From: Acidimicrobiaceae bacterium
GTDB lineage: Bacteria; Actinomycetota; Acidimicrobiia; Acidimicrobiales; Aldehydirespiratoraceae
NCBI GenBank assembly: GCA_026706815.1
Contig: JAPOYA010000041.1
Location: 1-64,000, forward strand
Direction of reading: 5' to 3'
Length of the DNA stretch: 64,000 nt
This document shows, one piece after another, positions 49,701-59,129 of this stretch. A program made the position numbers and the translations under genes. The notes beneath the pieces were generated by a model that saw only the letters and a program-made list of their open reading frames with translations, did no database searches and was not told the origin of the DNA. The stretch's first letter is position 1. Each line of letters opens with the position of its first letter.

Positions 49701-50094
49701 ACTGACAGTACTCGTAGGCTACCGCCGCGCCAACCGCCGCTCCAATTGGAGCGGCCGCGACAGCTCCACCGAGGGCCGCCGCTGTCACGCCGTAAAACTG
49801 GCAGTCCTCCACGCTGATGTGAGCGTGTCGTCTTGGTTGCCAAGTGAGGACGTTTACGCGCGTGCAGACGGTGCGGGTCTCGGTCCTCCAACCCCAGATG
49901 GGTTGCCGGAAGCGACCTGCGCCGCTATAGCCGACGATCACCTGGAATGGTCTTGTGACCTCTTCGCAAACTTGTTGCGGTCGGCCGACCTGTTGCATGA
50001 CGGTGTGTGCGCTCGCCGAGTTCGCATAGAACCCGATGGATGTTGCGAGAACAATAGCAGCGTTTTGGCGCTGCTGAGCGTTCTCAGATGGCAT
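49675..50094 (-). CDS. Hypothetical exported protein with C-terminal glycine-zipper-like segment
   Basis: Putative signal region AAIVLATSIGFYANSASAHT; several Cys; AAALGGAVAAAPIGAAVGAAVAYEY. Confidence 0.5.
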   Translation of the reverse strand: MPSENAQQRQNAAIVLATSIGFYANSASAHTVMQQVGRPQQVCEEVTRPFQVIVGYSGAGRFRQPIWGWRTETRTVCTRVNVLTWQPRRHAHISVEDCQFYGVTAAALGGAVAAAPIGAAVGAAVAYEYCQYVNRIIWY

Positions 50095-50255
50095 TCGCCA
50101 AGGGAACGCACTGTATCAGCCCAAATTGGGGTGATCAAGTACCAGGGTCGATTTCTTGCCCCGGGCAGAACAGCCGCCTGGTCAGTCAGCCACACCAAAA
50201 CACTCCGCAACGACTGCCCCACTGTGTTTTCTATGTGATCACTATACTTTCAATG

Positions 50256-50292
50256 CAATCACCTAACCGCTGGGCAATCACCTAACCGCTGG
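50256..50292. repeat. 19-bp tandem duplication
   Basis: caatcacctaaccgctggg followed by caatcacctaaccgctgg. Confidence 0.85.
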
Positions 50293-50433
50293 CAATCCTC
50301 GTTCGTCGCCGCCGTTGGAGGAGTTCTATGCGAACTAGATCCCCGGGCGTTCCTTCGGCTTGGTGATTCTGAGGCCGTTCTCCTGCATTTCGGATCCGCT
50401 CGAATGCTGCGCGCCTGAGCCTCAGTTTTAGCT

Positions 50434-50718
50434 TCAGCGCAGCTTGAGGAGGCGGGCGACCGCGCGGGCGATCCGGATTATCGGGCTGCGTCCCAACTCG
50501 ACGTGGAGCGCTTGGTTGAGGTCGTTGAGTTCGGCGACGGTGCCCTCGAGCTGCTCATTTCTGGATTCCAGGTCGGCCACCCGCTCGCCCAGCACCTCGG
50601 CGTGGCTCGTCAACCCGATGCCCAGATCGCGCAGCCTCAGTATCTCAGCGCGGAGTTCGGCCGGGTCGGTGCTGTCGATCGGGTCCGGCCCTTCGGGAGT
50701 CACTTGTGGTTGCGGCAC
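50434..50718 (-). CDS. Short coiled-coil protein
   Basis: AELRAEILRLRDLGIGLTSHAEVLGERVADLESRNEQLEGTVAELNDLNQALHVEL. Confidence 0.5.
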   Translation of the reverse strand: MPQPQVTPEGPDPIDSTDPAELRAEILRLRDLGIGLTSHAEVLGERVADLESRNEQLEGTVAELNDLNQALHVELGRSPIIRIARAVARLLKLR

Positions 50719-50727
50719 TGCGAAACC

Positions 50728-52137
50728 CTACGTCGAGTGATGGCTGATGCGCGGGCGATGCACCCCGCCTCTGACGGTCGTGTCACGGGGGTCGAAATGA
50801 TCGCAGGGTTCGGTCGGCTCGAGATGGTCGGCGTTGAGGCGGAGGTTCTCCGGGTCGTCGGGCCGTCTGTATCCGGGGTGATACCAAGGGTCGGTCACTT
50901 CGCCCCAGCGGTCGATCCATCGGTCCCACTCCCAATCGAAGATCCGGGCGACTCGACTGAGGGATTCGCGATGAATGAGGGTCGCTGCGGGCTCGACGAT
51001 CACCCGGTGTCCCGACCGGCGGATCTTCAGACACAGATCGACATCGTTGAAGGAGAGCGGGAAGTGGGTGGACATAGCGCCCAGAGCCAGCAGCAACGAT
51101 CGGCGCGACATGAGACAAGCGCCGGTGACCGAGATCACGTCACGGGCGACAGTCCCGCCGTACCGTCGAGAGTCTTCGATTGGCCAGCCGACGAACGGAT
51201 GGAGGGGACGGGCGTTGTCCATGACCATCCCGGCGTGCTGGATCGTGCCGTCGGGGTAGCGCAGCAGCGCGCCCACACCGCCGATCGAGGGGTCGCCGAA
51301 ATGGACGGCCATAGCGTCGATAGCGCCGGGGTCCATCTCCGTATCGTCGTTGAGCAGCAACACGAGCTCGTTGCGCGCCGCGAGGATCCCCTGGTTGCAG
51401 GCGGCCGAAAAGTCGAACTCTCCGGGCGGGCGCCGTTCGAGCCGTGTCGGCAGCCCGGCGCCGGCGATCTGTTCCGGGTCCCCCTGGTATTCCTCGCCCA
51501 CAACCAGGATCACCTCGAGATTCGAGCGGCCCGTTCCTGAGATGCGCTCCAAGCAGCGCTCTACAGCGAGTTCAGCGCCGGCACCATCGCTGAGAGGCTT
51601 GCCGGCGGTGGGGATGATTATCGAAACAGGCGGTTGCCCAGACGGATCCGGAACCAGTCGAAATCGGCCTGCCCGGCTGTCTTCGACTGCGCTGGCGGCG
51701 ATACCGACCTTGGCCAGGTGGCTGTTGAGGTCAGCGACGTCGGCGCATGCAGGCGGTTGCGGATGCCTGCTCAACACTGCAGGCACATGAAGCACAAGCG
51801 AGTCGTGCTCGGCCAAGCGCAGCGGCAGCGCCGGGTCGGTGATCTCACAGTCGAGTTCGGCGAGAGTTGAGCAGCGCACTGCCAGGGGGAGACAGGCTCC
51901 AGGCTCGCTGAGCAGGCGTGTCGGCGACCAGGCCGCTCGCCGCTCGACAACCCCCGAAATCTCAATGTCGCCGTACACCGCGTCGGCATCGGGGTGCCGG
52001 CAAAAAGCGTCGAGAACGGCACGCTCGCCGATTTCGCTGAGCCGCCCAGAGCCGTTCAGATTCATTGCAGCGCCCTCACAGTTCCGGTCACACGGTGACC
52101 CGTCGGCAGGCGAGGAGACGACATGAAGCAAACGCAT
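50728..52137 (-). CDS. Glycosyltransferase family 2
   Basis: PPVSIIIPTAGKPLSDG...NLEVILVVGEEY...NQGILAARNELVLLLNDDTEMDPGAI. Confidence 0.85.
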   Translation of the reverse strand: MRLLHVVSSPADGSPCDRNCEGAAMNLNGSGRLSEIGERAVLDAFCRHPDADAVYGDIEISGVVERRAAWSPTRLLSEPGACLPLAVRCSTLAELDCEITDPALPLRLAEHDSLVLHVPAVLSRHPQPPACADVADLNSHLAKVGIAASAVEDSRAGRFRLVPDPSGQPPVSIIIPTAGKPLSDGAGAELAVERCLERISGTGRSNLEVILVVGEEYQGDPEQIAGAGLPTRLERRPPGEFDFSAACNQGILAARNELVLLLNDDTEMDPGAIDAMAVHFGDPSIGGVGALLRYPDGTIQHAGMVMDNARPLHPFVGWPIEDSRRYGGTVARDVISVTGACLMSRRSLLLALGAMSTHFPLSFNDVDLCLKIRRSGHRVIVEPAATLIHRESLSRVARIFDWEWDRWIDRWGEVTDPWYHPGYRRPDDPENLRLNADHLEPTEPCDHFDPRDTTVRGGVHRPRISHHST

Positions 52138-52166
52138 GGGTTGCGGCGACGATAGCGTGCGCGGCC

Positions 52167-54905
52167 ATGGTCAAGGTTTTCTCGGCTTTTCGACTGCCTG
52201 GCTCAGTTGCCGTAGGCTTGGTTCTTTTTGCCTTCTGGCCAGCGCTTCTGGGTGGTGGAAGCCTGATAGCCGGAGACTTCGTCTACAACTACGCGGCGCC
52301 CTTCGAGCACTACCAGTCGGATAATTTCTCCCTCGAGACCGGTTCAACGGATCCGATCAACATTCATTCCCATTGGGCCCCGTTGGCCGCAGACGTCCGT
52401 TCCGGCGAAGTCGGCTGGTGGACGTCGGACCTCGCCGGCGGGCAGCCGACGATGAAGGGCGGGCTGCCGGTCTTCAACCTCGGCTACCTGGTGGCCCCCG
52501 GATGGTTTGCGCCGGGTCTGGTTGCTGCGATCCGCGCTTTGACCGCAATCGGGCTGACGTACGGATTCGTGAGGTCGTTGGGCCTGATGCGGGTGTCTGC
52601 GCTGGCGAGCGGAATCGCTTTCGCGTTCAGCGGATTCATGGTGGGCTGGATGAACTGGCCGCACTCCTCGATTGCCGCGCTCGCACCGGGATTGTTGTGG
52701 GCGGTCGAGCGGCTCATACGTGATCCCAAGTTGTGGCGGGCGGTTCCGTTGGGCGCTGTCTTTGCCGCGATGGTCTGGTCGAACTTCCCTCAGGTGACGA
52801 TATATGTGCTGTTGGCAGCGGTGATCTACGCGGCAGCGCGGCTGGTCGCGGAGTTGCAGCTGTGTGCCGACGACCGGGCCGCCAAACTGAAGTCGCTGAC
52901 GATCACCGGGCTTGTTGCAGTGCTGTTGGGGGCTTTGCTGGCAGCACCGCACCTGATCGGCTTTGTCGAGTACCTCGACTGGATCGACACCAGCGATCGT
53001 GGATGGGGGAGCATCGACTCCTCGGCCGGGGTCAAATACCTGCTCACTGCCGTCGCTCCGGCGATCTGGGGGCATGGAGCGCTCGGTCCGGGCTGGTTCG
53101 GAGAGGTGAACTGGACTGAGCACAATGCCTATGTCGGGGCCTCGGTGTTGATGCTTGCTGTAGTCGGGTTGTTCACGGGCCTCGCGAACGGTGATCGACG
53201 GCACCGGTCTGCGTTGGCCGCGTTCGCGGTCATCGCCGCTGTGGGTCTGTTGATCGCCTATATCGGCGGTCCGCTGTCGTTGCCGCTGAGGGAGCTGACC
53301 GGTCCGGTGAGCGGAGCGATGACGAGGGGCAAAGTACTGTGGAATCTCGGCGTCGCTCTGATCGCGGCTTTCGGTGTGGAGCAGATCGTTCGGCAGGCCA
53401 CGGGATCCGAGAGATGGTCGTTTCGAAGAGGGATCGGCGTCTCGACAGCGGCCGCGGCAGTCGTCTTCATCGCGTTCCTGCCGTTCCTGGCTGACTGGTT
53501 GGACGCGGCGCGATCCCGCGGTCTGGTTCGGGAAGTGGCGGCGGCGTCGGTCGTCCCGGCGCTGTGCGCGCTCGGTGTGGCCGTGGTGATCCTCGCCCGG
53601 CTCCGCGGCTGGTTGAAGGGCGCCGCGGTCGGGTGGGCATTCGTGGCCGTCATCGGCTTCGAACTCTTGAGTTTCGCCATGCCGGTGCCGACGATTGTTG
53701 AACCGGCCGATCAGATCACCGCAACCCCCGCTCACGCCGAGGTCAAAGAGCTGCTGGCGCCCGGCGAACGGCTCAGCGGGGAAGGCTGGACGTTCTTCCC
53801 GTCGACCACTGCGCTGTTCGATATCGATGACGCGCGGGGGCAGTTGTTCAAGTCGCGGGGGTACACCGCTCTGCTGCGAGCCGAGGTTCCCAATTCGATC
53901 ATCTTGGGCTGGCAAAGAGCCACTGCGACCTGGCCTTACATACCGTTCGACGCCGACATCGCTTCTCCGGTGTGGGATGCGATGGCTGTCGGCGTGTGGG
54001 CGCAGTTTCCTTACAGCACGCCCCCGGGCACTCTGATCGAGACTGCACCGGCGGTTGAAGGCTCCGATCCAGCGGTTGAGCCTCTCAGGACCACATTGGC
54101 ATCCCCCGAAGGGGGTTTGCGCGCGGTTCTGCTTGAGGTGGCCTCCAGTGTCGGCGGTTCTCTGGATGTGCGCATTGGGGCCGGCGGTGAAATGAGCACC
54201 GAGAGCCGTGACATACCACCGCAGCACACGGGTCTGGCGTCGTTCGCATTCGCCGGAGAGGACATGCCTGCGGGAACGTCGGTTGCGGTCGAGGTCTCAT
54301 CGCCTTCGCCGAAGGGCGCGCTCCTGGTCGGGGCTGACGAGTCCGGGGGACTTGCGGCAGGGATGGTGGCTGGTGACGACGAGTTCCGACTGGCGCGTAC
54401 GGGCGACGTCTTGTTGATCGAGCGCCCCCATGCGGCGTTTGTCCGTATCGCCGATGCGGCTGTGGTCGAGATCGAGTCGCAACGGGCCGCCGACGCGGTA
54501 GCTTCGAGGGAGGCAGGTGAGCGCTCGGTTGTGGTCGACGCTGATCTGGGGCTGCCGACAACACCATCGGCAGATGCCGAGCTTGAGGTTGTGAGCGTGT
54601 CTCTGGGTCGGGATCGCGTCGAGACTGTCGTGCGCAGCGACCGGGACGCGGTGGTGGTTGTCTCGGTGTCCGACTATCCCGGATGGTCGGCGACAGTCGA
54701 CGGCAGATCGGCGGAGATCGTCACCGCCGACGCCGCGTTCATGGGGGTTGCGGTGCCCGAAGGCGAGCATTCGGTAATTTTGACGTTCAGCCCGCGGCAC
54801 CTTGGCGTCAGCCTGCTCCTCGCGGCGCTTGGAATTGTGCTGGCGGCGGGGTTGCTCGTGTTTGCGCGCCTGCGGGCGATCCTCTCAGGTTCTGAACCTC
54901 GCTAG
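52167..54905 (+). CDS. Large polytopic membrane protein, YfhO/GT-C-like
   Basis: Many TM segments; LFAFWPALLGGGSLIAGDFVYNYAAPFEHYQ...; FVRSLGLMRVSALASGIAFAFSGFMVGWMNWPHSSIAALAPGLLW. Confidence 0.72.
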   Translation: MVKVFSAFRLPGSVAVGLVLFAFWPALLGGGSLIAGDFVYNYAAPFEHYQSDNFSLETGSTDPINIHSHWAPLAADVRSGEVGWWTSDLAGGQPTMKGGLPVFNLGYLVAPGWFAPGLVAAIRALTAIGLTYGFVRSLGLMRVSALASGIAFAFSGFMVGWMNWPHSSIAALAPGLLWAVERLIRDPKLWRAVPLGAVFAAMVWSNFPQVTIYVLLAAVIYAAARLVAELQLCADDRAAKLKSLTITGLVAVLLGALLAAPHLIGFVEYLDWIDTSDRGWGSIDSSAGVKYLLTAVAPAIWGHGALGPGWFGEVNWTEHNAYVGASVLMLAVVGLFTGLANGDRRHRSALAAFAVIAAVGLLIAYIGGPLSLPLRELTGPVSGAMTRGKVLWNLGVALIAAFGVEQIVRQATGSERWSFRRGIGVSTAAAAVVFIAFLPFLADWLDAARSRGLVREVAAASVVPALCALGVAVVILARLRGWLKGAAVGWAFVAVIGFELLSFAMPVPTIVEPADQITATPAHAEVKELLAPGERLSGEGWTFFPSTTALFDIDDARGQLFKSRGYTALLRAEVPNSIILGWQRATATWPYIPFDADIASPVWDAMAVGVWAQFPYSTPPGTLIETAPAVEGSDPAVEPLRTTLASPEGGLRAVLLEVASSVGGSLDVRIGAGGEMSTESRDIPPQHTGLASFAFAGEDMPAGTSVAVEVSSPSPKGALLVGADESGGLAAGMVAGDDEFRLARTGDVLLIERPHAAFVRIADAAVVEIESQRAADAVASREAGERSVVVDADLGLPTTPSADAELEVVSVSLGRDRVETVVRSDRDAVVVVSVSDYPGWSATVDGRSAEIVTADAAFMGVAVPEGEHSVILTFSPRHLGVSLLLAALGIVLAAGLLVFARLRAILSGSEPR

Positions 54906-54908
54906 GCT

Positions 54909-55898
54909 TTGCGCGTGCTGAACGATGCGACTGATGCTCGCGAATACGTAGCCCGCATTCAAGCGGAGATCTCACAGGAGGCCCGCCGGCGCAGAGAGAG
55001 CGACCCGACGCTCGCGACACTGGAACGGGAGATCGGCCAAGCATGGACGCGGTCGGCGCCTAGCGGTGGTGCTGCTGCGGCGAGTAGCGACGCGACAGCA
55101 CCCGCCGAGGTGAAGGCGCATGCAGAGCATCTCCTTGGTTGTGTCGACGACTTGTCGCTGATCGACGTCGACGCGCCAGATGGCGCCCGGCGAGGTGTTC
55201 GGCAGGTCAAGAGTGCAGTCCGCAGGCTGACACGCTGGTATCTGCGCTATTTGGCCGACCAAGTCAATGCCTTCAACCATTTCTTGGTCGGCTTTCTGCG
55301 CTCGACAGAACAGCGCTTGGCGCGGCTCGAAGACGATGCCGGCGCCGCTGAGCGTCTGAGCGCATTCGTCGATCCGGTACCGGAGGCAGACCACGCCTTG
55401 GGGCGATCGGTGGCCGATCAACTGTCACAGTGCAGTGGACCAGTAGCGGTTGTGTCGTGCGGCAGCGGGCTGATCGTTTCGGCGTTGCTTCAGGCGGGAA
55501 TCGCCGCGCATGGCGTAGACGACTCGGCTGATGCGATCAGCGATGGCGTGAACGAAGGCTTGGACCTTCGGGTGGCGGCGCCCTTGGAGCACTTGAGCCG
55601 GATCGCCGACGGCTCGCTCGCCGGTGTTGTGCTGACGCGTTCTGTCGAGCGCCGCCGACCCGTCGAACTGTCGTCTCTGATCGACGAGGCGCTGCGCTGC
55701 GTCACACCGTCGGGCCGCATTGTCGTCGCGGTCGCGGATCTGAGTGCCCGCTCAGGCCCGGAGGCGGAGCTGTTGCGCGGTATGGGATTGTCTCCGCAGA
55801 CATGGGCCCATTTGCTGCGCAGACGAGGTTGTGCAGTCGAGGTGTCTGCGTCGACCGGTTCCCGAGTGGCGACTCTGGTCACGGCTCGTCCACAGTGA
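54909..55898 (+). CDS. Hypothetical methyltransferase-like protein in glycan cluster
   Basis: PVAVVSCGSGLIVSALLQAGIAAHGVDDSADAI resembles SAM motif I/II; helical N-terminus. Confidence 0.55.
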   Translation: MRVLNDATDAREYVARIQAEISQEARRRRESDPTLATLEREIGQAWTRSAPSGGAAAASSDATAPAEVKAHAEHLLGCVDDLSLIDVDAPDGARRGVRQVKSAVRRLTRWYLRYLADQVNAFNHFLVGFLRSTEQRLARLEDDAGAAERLSAFVDPVPEADHALGRSVADQLSQCSGPVAVVSCGSGLIVSALLQAGIAAHGVDDSADAISDGVNEGLDLRVAAPLEHLSRIADGSLAGVVLTRSVERRRPVELSSLIDEALRCVTPSGRIVVAVADLSARSGPEAELLRGMGLSPQTWAHLLRRRGCAVEVSASTGSRVATLVTARPQ

Positions 55899-56983
55899 GT
55901 CGAAGGCCGGTCGTCCACCAGTTCATACCTTCGCTCGCCGAGCGCGACGCGGTCGGCTTCCACACTTTCGCGGTCGACGGGATACTGCGCGAACTCGGCG
56001 CCGATTCCACCATCTACACGGCGCACATCAAGTCCGAGACCAAGGACCTTGCCCGCCACTACCGAAACCACGTCAAGGACCCCAACCCCGACTTGATCAT
56101 CTATCAGGCCTCGATCGGCTCGCCGATGGCTGACTATGTGATGGGACGTTCAGAACCGTTGATGTTGAACTACCACAATATGACGCCGCCGGAGTTCTTT
56201 TACGGCTGGGACGCAACTCTGGGCGCGGAGCTCGACCATGGGCGCCGCCAGTTGGCCCGGCTGTGCCGCCGGGCTTTCGCCGCGGTCGCAGATTCCGACT
56301 TCAATGCCCGCGACCTCACAGAGTTGAAATTGAAGCGTGTGGAAGTGATCCCGGTGCTCACCGACGACGCCCTGTTCCCGACCGACAGGCCTCTCGCACC
56401 CGGTCCAATTCCGGACCGCTCCGCTTTGACTGTGTTGTTCGTCGGACGTCTGGCGCCCAACAAGTGCCAGCATGATCTGCTGGCTGCGATGGCAGTGGTG
56501 TGTCAGCGGATGCCGGGCTCCGAGCTGGTGTTGGTGGGTTCTTCGTCGTCGGACAGATACGAGCAGTCGCTGCGAGAATTCGCGGTGGAATTGGGGATTG
56601 CTGACGCAGTCAGGTTCGAGGGCTCGGTGTCAGCCCGGGACTTGGGGTCCTGGTACCGCCGCGCCGATGTGTTCGTGTGTCTGTCAGAGCATGAGGGATT
56701 CTGCGTTCCGATCTTGGAGGCGATGGCCTGGGGGGTGCCGGTGATCGCCTTCGATGCTGCAGCGGTGCCCGACACGGTGGCCGGTGCGGGCGTGGTTCTC
56801 GACGACAAGTCTCCGGCGGTTGTGGCCTCGGCCGTTGAGCGGGTGGTCAGCGACGAATCGCTGCGACAGCTTCTGTTCGAACTCGGATCGGCTCGCGCCA
56901 AAGAACTGCGAACCTCGGTGGTGCGGCCCCGGTTTCGGGACTTCCTTGTGGAATTGCTCGAGTCGGCGGAGATCCGGCGATGA
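55895..56983 (+). CDS. Glycosyltransferase family 4
   Basis: LTVLFVGRLAPNKCQHDLLAAMAVV...VFVCLSEHEGFCVPILEAMAWGVPVIAFDAAAVPDTV; GTG start at 55895. Confidence 0.9.
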   Translation: MSRRPVVHQFIPSLAERDAVGFHTFAVDGILRELGADSTIYTAHIKSETKDLARHYRNHVKDPNPDLIIYQASIGSPMADYVMGRSEPLMLNYHNMTPPEFFYGWDATLGAELDHGRRQLARLCRRAFAAVADSDFNARDLTELKLKRVEVIPVLTDDALFPTDRPLAPGPIPDRSALTVLFVGRLAPNKCQHDLLAAMAVVCQRMPGSELVLVGSSSSDRYEQSLREFAVELGIADAVRFEGSVSARDLGSWYRRADVFVCLSEHEGFCVPILEAMAWGVPVIAFDAAAVPDTVAGAGVVLDDKSPAVVASAVERVVSDESLRQLLFELGSARAKELRTSVVRPRFRDFLVELLESAEIRR

Positions 56984-58155
56984 GCGATATCACCTTCGTC
57001 GTGCCTCGCTACGGTGCTGATGTGGTCGGTGGCGCCGAGTTGGGCGCCAGGGCGCTGGCGACTCGACTCAGCGCGGACGGAATGGACGTCTCGGTACTCA
57101 CCTCACGAGCCCGTTCCTTTGACACTTGGGCTGACGACTATCCCGAGGGCACCACGATTGAAGAGGGCGTCTCTGTCTCTCGATTCAGTGTCGACCATCC
57201 CCGTTCCCCGAATTTTGCAGCCTCGTGTGATCGCCTTCTGCGTCATCCCGAACAGGCGAGCATGCAGGACGCCTGGCAGTGGATAGACGAGCAGGGCCCC
57301 ACCAGCAACGACCTGCTCGAAGCCATCGCGGAGGTCGACAGCGGAGTGCTCTCATTAACCCCGTACATGTACCATCCCGCGGTTCGGGGTGTGAGTCTGG
57401 CTCGGGTGCCAACCGTGTTGCACGCCGCTGCTCATCCGGAGCCGCCGTTGCGGTTGCCAGTGTTCGACGGCCTGTTCAATTCGGTGTCGGGTATCGCGCA
57501 CTACAGCCGGCTCGAGCAGCGGTTGGTGCTCGATCGCTTCCCCTCCACGATTCCCACCCCGCAGGCAGTGATGGGGCTCCCGGTGGAGGCGCCGGACTTC
57601 GAGATCGATCCGGACGGGGCGCGCCGCGCCTTCGGGCTCGGAGACGAGCCGTTCGCAGTGTTTCTGGGAAGGGTGCTCCGCAGCAAGGGCACTCATGAAC
57701 TGGTCGATTTCTTCAATGCGGCACGAGAGCGACGCGGCAGCGGCAAGCTGGTGATCGTGGGTCCCGTGGTCGATGAGATTCCCGAGAGCGAGGGGATCGT
57801 GTGCGTCGGCCCCGTGAGCGAGCAGCACAAGTTCGGGTTGCTCGCGGCTGCTGATGCGCTGATCAACCCCTCGCCGCTGGAGTCCTTCTCGCTGGTGGTG
57901 CTCGAAGCCTGGCTGGCGGGTACGCCGGTGCTGGTCAACGGCTGGTGCGGCCCGACCCGCGATCATTGCGAGCAGTCCGGGGGCGGTCTCTGGTACAGCA
58001 ACTTCGCCGAGTTCGAGGTGTCGCTGAATCGCCTCTTGGACGACGCCGGTCTGCGCTCCGGACTGGCCCGAGCCGGCCGTGCATACGTGGAGGACTCCTT
58101 CAGCTGGCCAGCAGTTCGCCGCCGCTATCAGAGACTGCTCTCGCAGATCAGCTAG
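56980..58155 (+). CDS. Glycosyltransferase family 4
   Basis: PRYGADVVGGAELGARALATRL...FAVFLGRVLRSKGTHELVDFF...ADALINPSPLESFSLVVLEAWLAGTPVLV. Confidence 0.9.
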   Translation: MSDITFVVPRYGADVVGGAELGARALATRLSADGMDVSVLTSRARSFDTWADDYPEGTTIEEGVSVSRFSVDHPRSPNFAASCDRLLRHPEQASMQDAWQWIDEQGPTSNDLLEAIAEVDSGVLSLTPYMYHPAVRGVSLARVPTVLHAAAHPEPPLRLPVFDGLFNSVSGIAHYSRLEQRLVLDRFPSTIPTPQAVMGLPVEAPDFEIDPDGARRAFGLGDEPFAVFLGRVLRSKGTHELVDFFNAARERRGSGKLVIVGPVVDEIPESEGIVCVGPVSEQHKFGLLAAADALINPSPLESFSLVVLEAWLAGTPVLVNGWCGPTRDHCEQSGGGLWYSNFAEFEVSLNRLLDDAGLRSGLARAGRAYVEDSFSWPAVRRRYQRLLSQIS

Positions 58156-58195
58156 CGGCCTTTCGTCAGATGGCCTTGTCAGATGGCCAGTCGGC

Positions 58196-59119
58196 TCAGG
58201 CTCTGGGAGATTCCTCGACGTCGCCTGGAGGGAGCAGTTTCGTCGGACGGTTCAACCGCACCACCAAATCTGCGAGAAGTCCCACGACCAATACCTGGAG
58301 CACAGCGAAACCGAGAAGCAGAGTGTTGGCGGCGGGCCGGAAGTCCTTGTCGACGATGTCGTATCCGAGTTTGGCGCAGAAGACGGCCCCGAGTACCGCG
58401 GTGACAGGCAGAGCAACCCGCAGCGGGTCGTAAGTCAGGATCATGCGGATGACCTGCAGCACATAGCGGCTGGTGTCGTGGAACCAGTGGAACTTCGATC
58501 GTCCGGCCCGTGCCTTGTAGGGGATGGGCACGTAGCGGACTTCATAGCCGTTCATCAAGAAGGCCATGGTGATTGTAGTGACGCACGAGAACCCTGCCGG
58601 CAGTTGTCGGGTGAACTGAAGGCCCACATCGCGCCGGAATGCTCGGAAACCCGAGTTGAGGTCTGGAATCTCGGTGCGTGTCAGATAGGAGGCGAGACGA
58701 CGGACTGCCCACTTCGCCGGAACTCGAAAGATCTTGAACGTGCCCTGTTCGGAGGTTCTGGCGCCGACTATGTGATCGCCGTTGCCGAGTTCTGCTACCA
58801 AGGTGGGAATCTGGTCGTTGGGGTAGGTCATGTCTGCGTCGGACCACACGACGACGCGTCCCCGAGCGGCTTCGGTTCCGATGCGCCGCGCCGCCCCGGA
58901 GCCTTGGTTCCGCCGAGTCTGCAACAGTCGGACTTTGGGGAGGCCTTTGCAGAGCTCAGCTGATCCGTCCGTCGAACCGTCGTCCACAACCACCAACTCC
59001 CAGGTGTAGGGCGATTTCTCCATCGAGGCGCTGATGCGGTCCAGTTCGTCGGCCAAGTGCCCTGCTTCGTTGTGGACTGGCAGGACGATGCTGACGTCGA
59101 GTGTCGGTTCATCGGCCAC
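58196..59119 (-). CDS. Glycosyltransferase family 2, dolichol/polyprenyl-phosphate sugar transferase-like, with C-terminal TM helices
   Basis: LDVSIVLPVHNEAGHLADELDRI...WELVVVDDGSTDGS...RGRVVVWSDADMTYPNDQIPTL. Confidence 0.9.
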   Translation of the reverse strand: MADEPTLDVSIVLPVHNEAGHLADELDRISASMEKSPYTWELVVVDDGSTDGSAELCKGLPKVRLLQTRRNQGSGAARRIGTEAARGRVVVWSDADMTYPNDQIPTLVAELGNGDHIVGARTSEQGTFKIFRVPAKWAVRRLASYLTRTEIPDLNSGFRAFRRDVGLQFTRQLPAGFSCVTTITMAFLMNGYEVRYVPIPYKARAGRSKFHWFHDTSRYVLQVIRMILTYDPLRVALPVTAVLGAVFCAKLGYDIVDKDFRPAANTLLLGFAVLQVLVVGLLADLVVRLNRPTKLLPPGDVEESPRA

Positions 59120-59129
59120 GGTGCTGAGT

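Noticed and set aside
52344-54227. 627-aa antisense ORF on the minus strand
   Set aside because: Opposite a well-formed polytopic membrane protein; low-complexity R/Q/H-rich translation typical of GC-skewed antisense ORFs.
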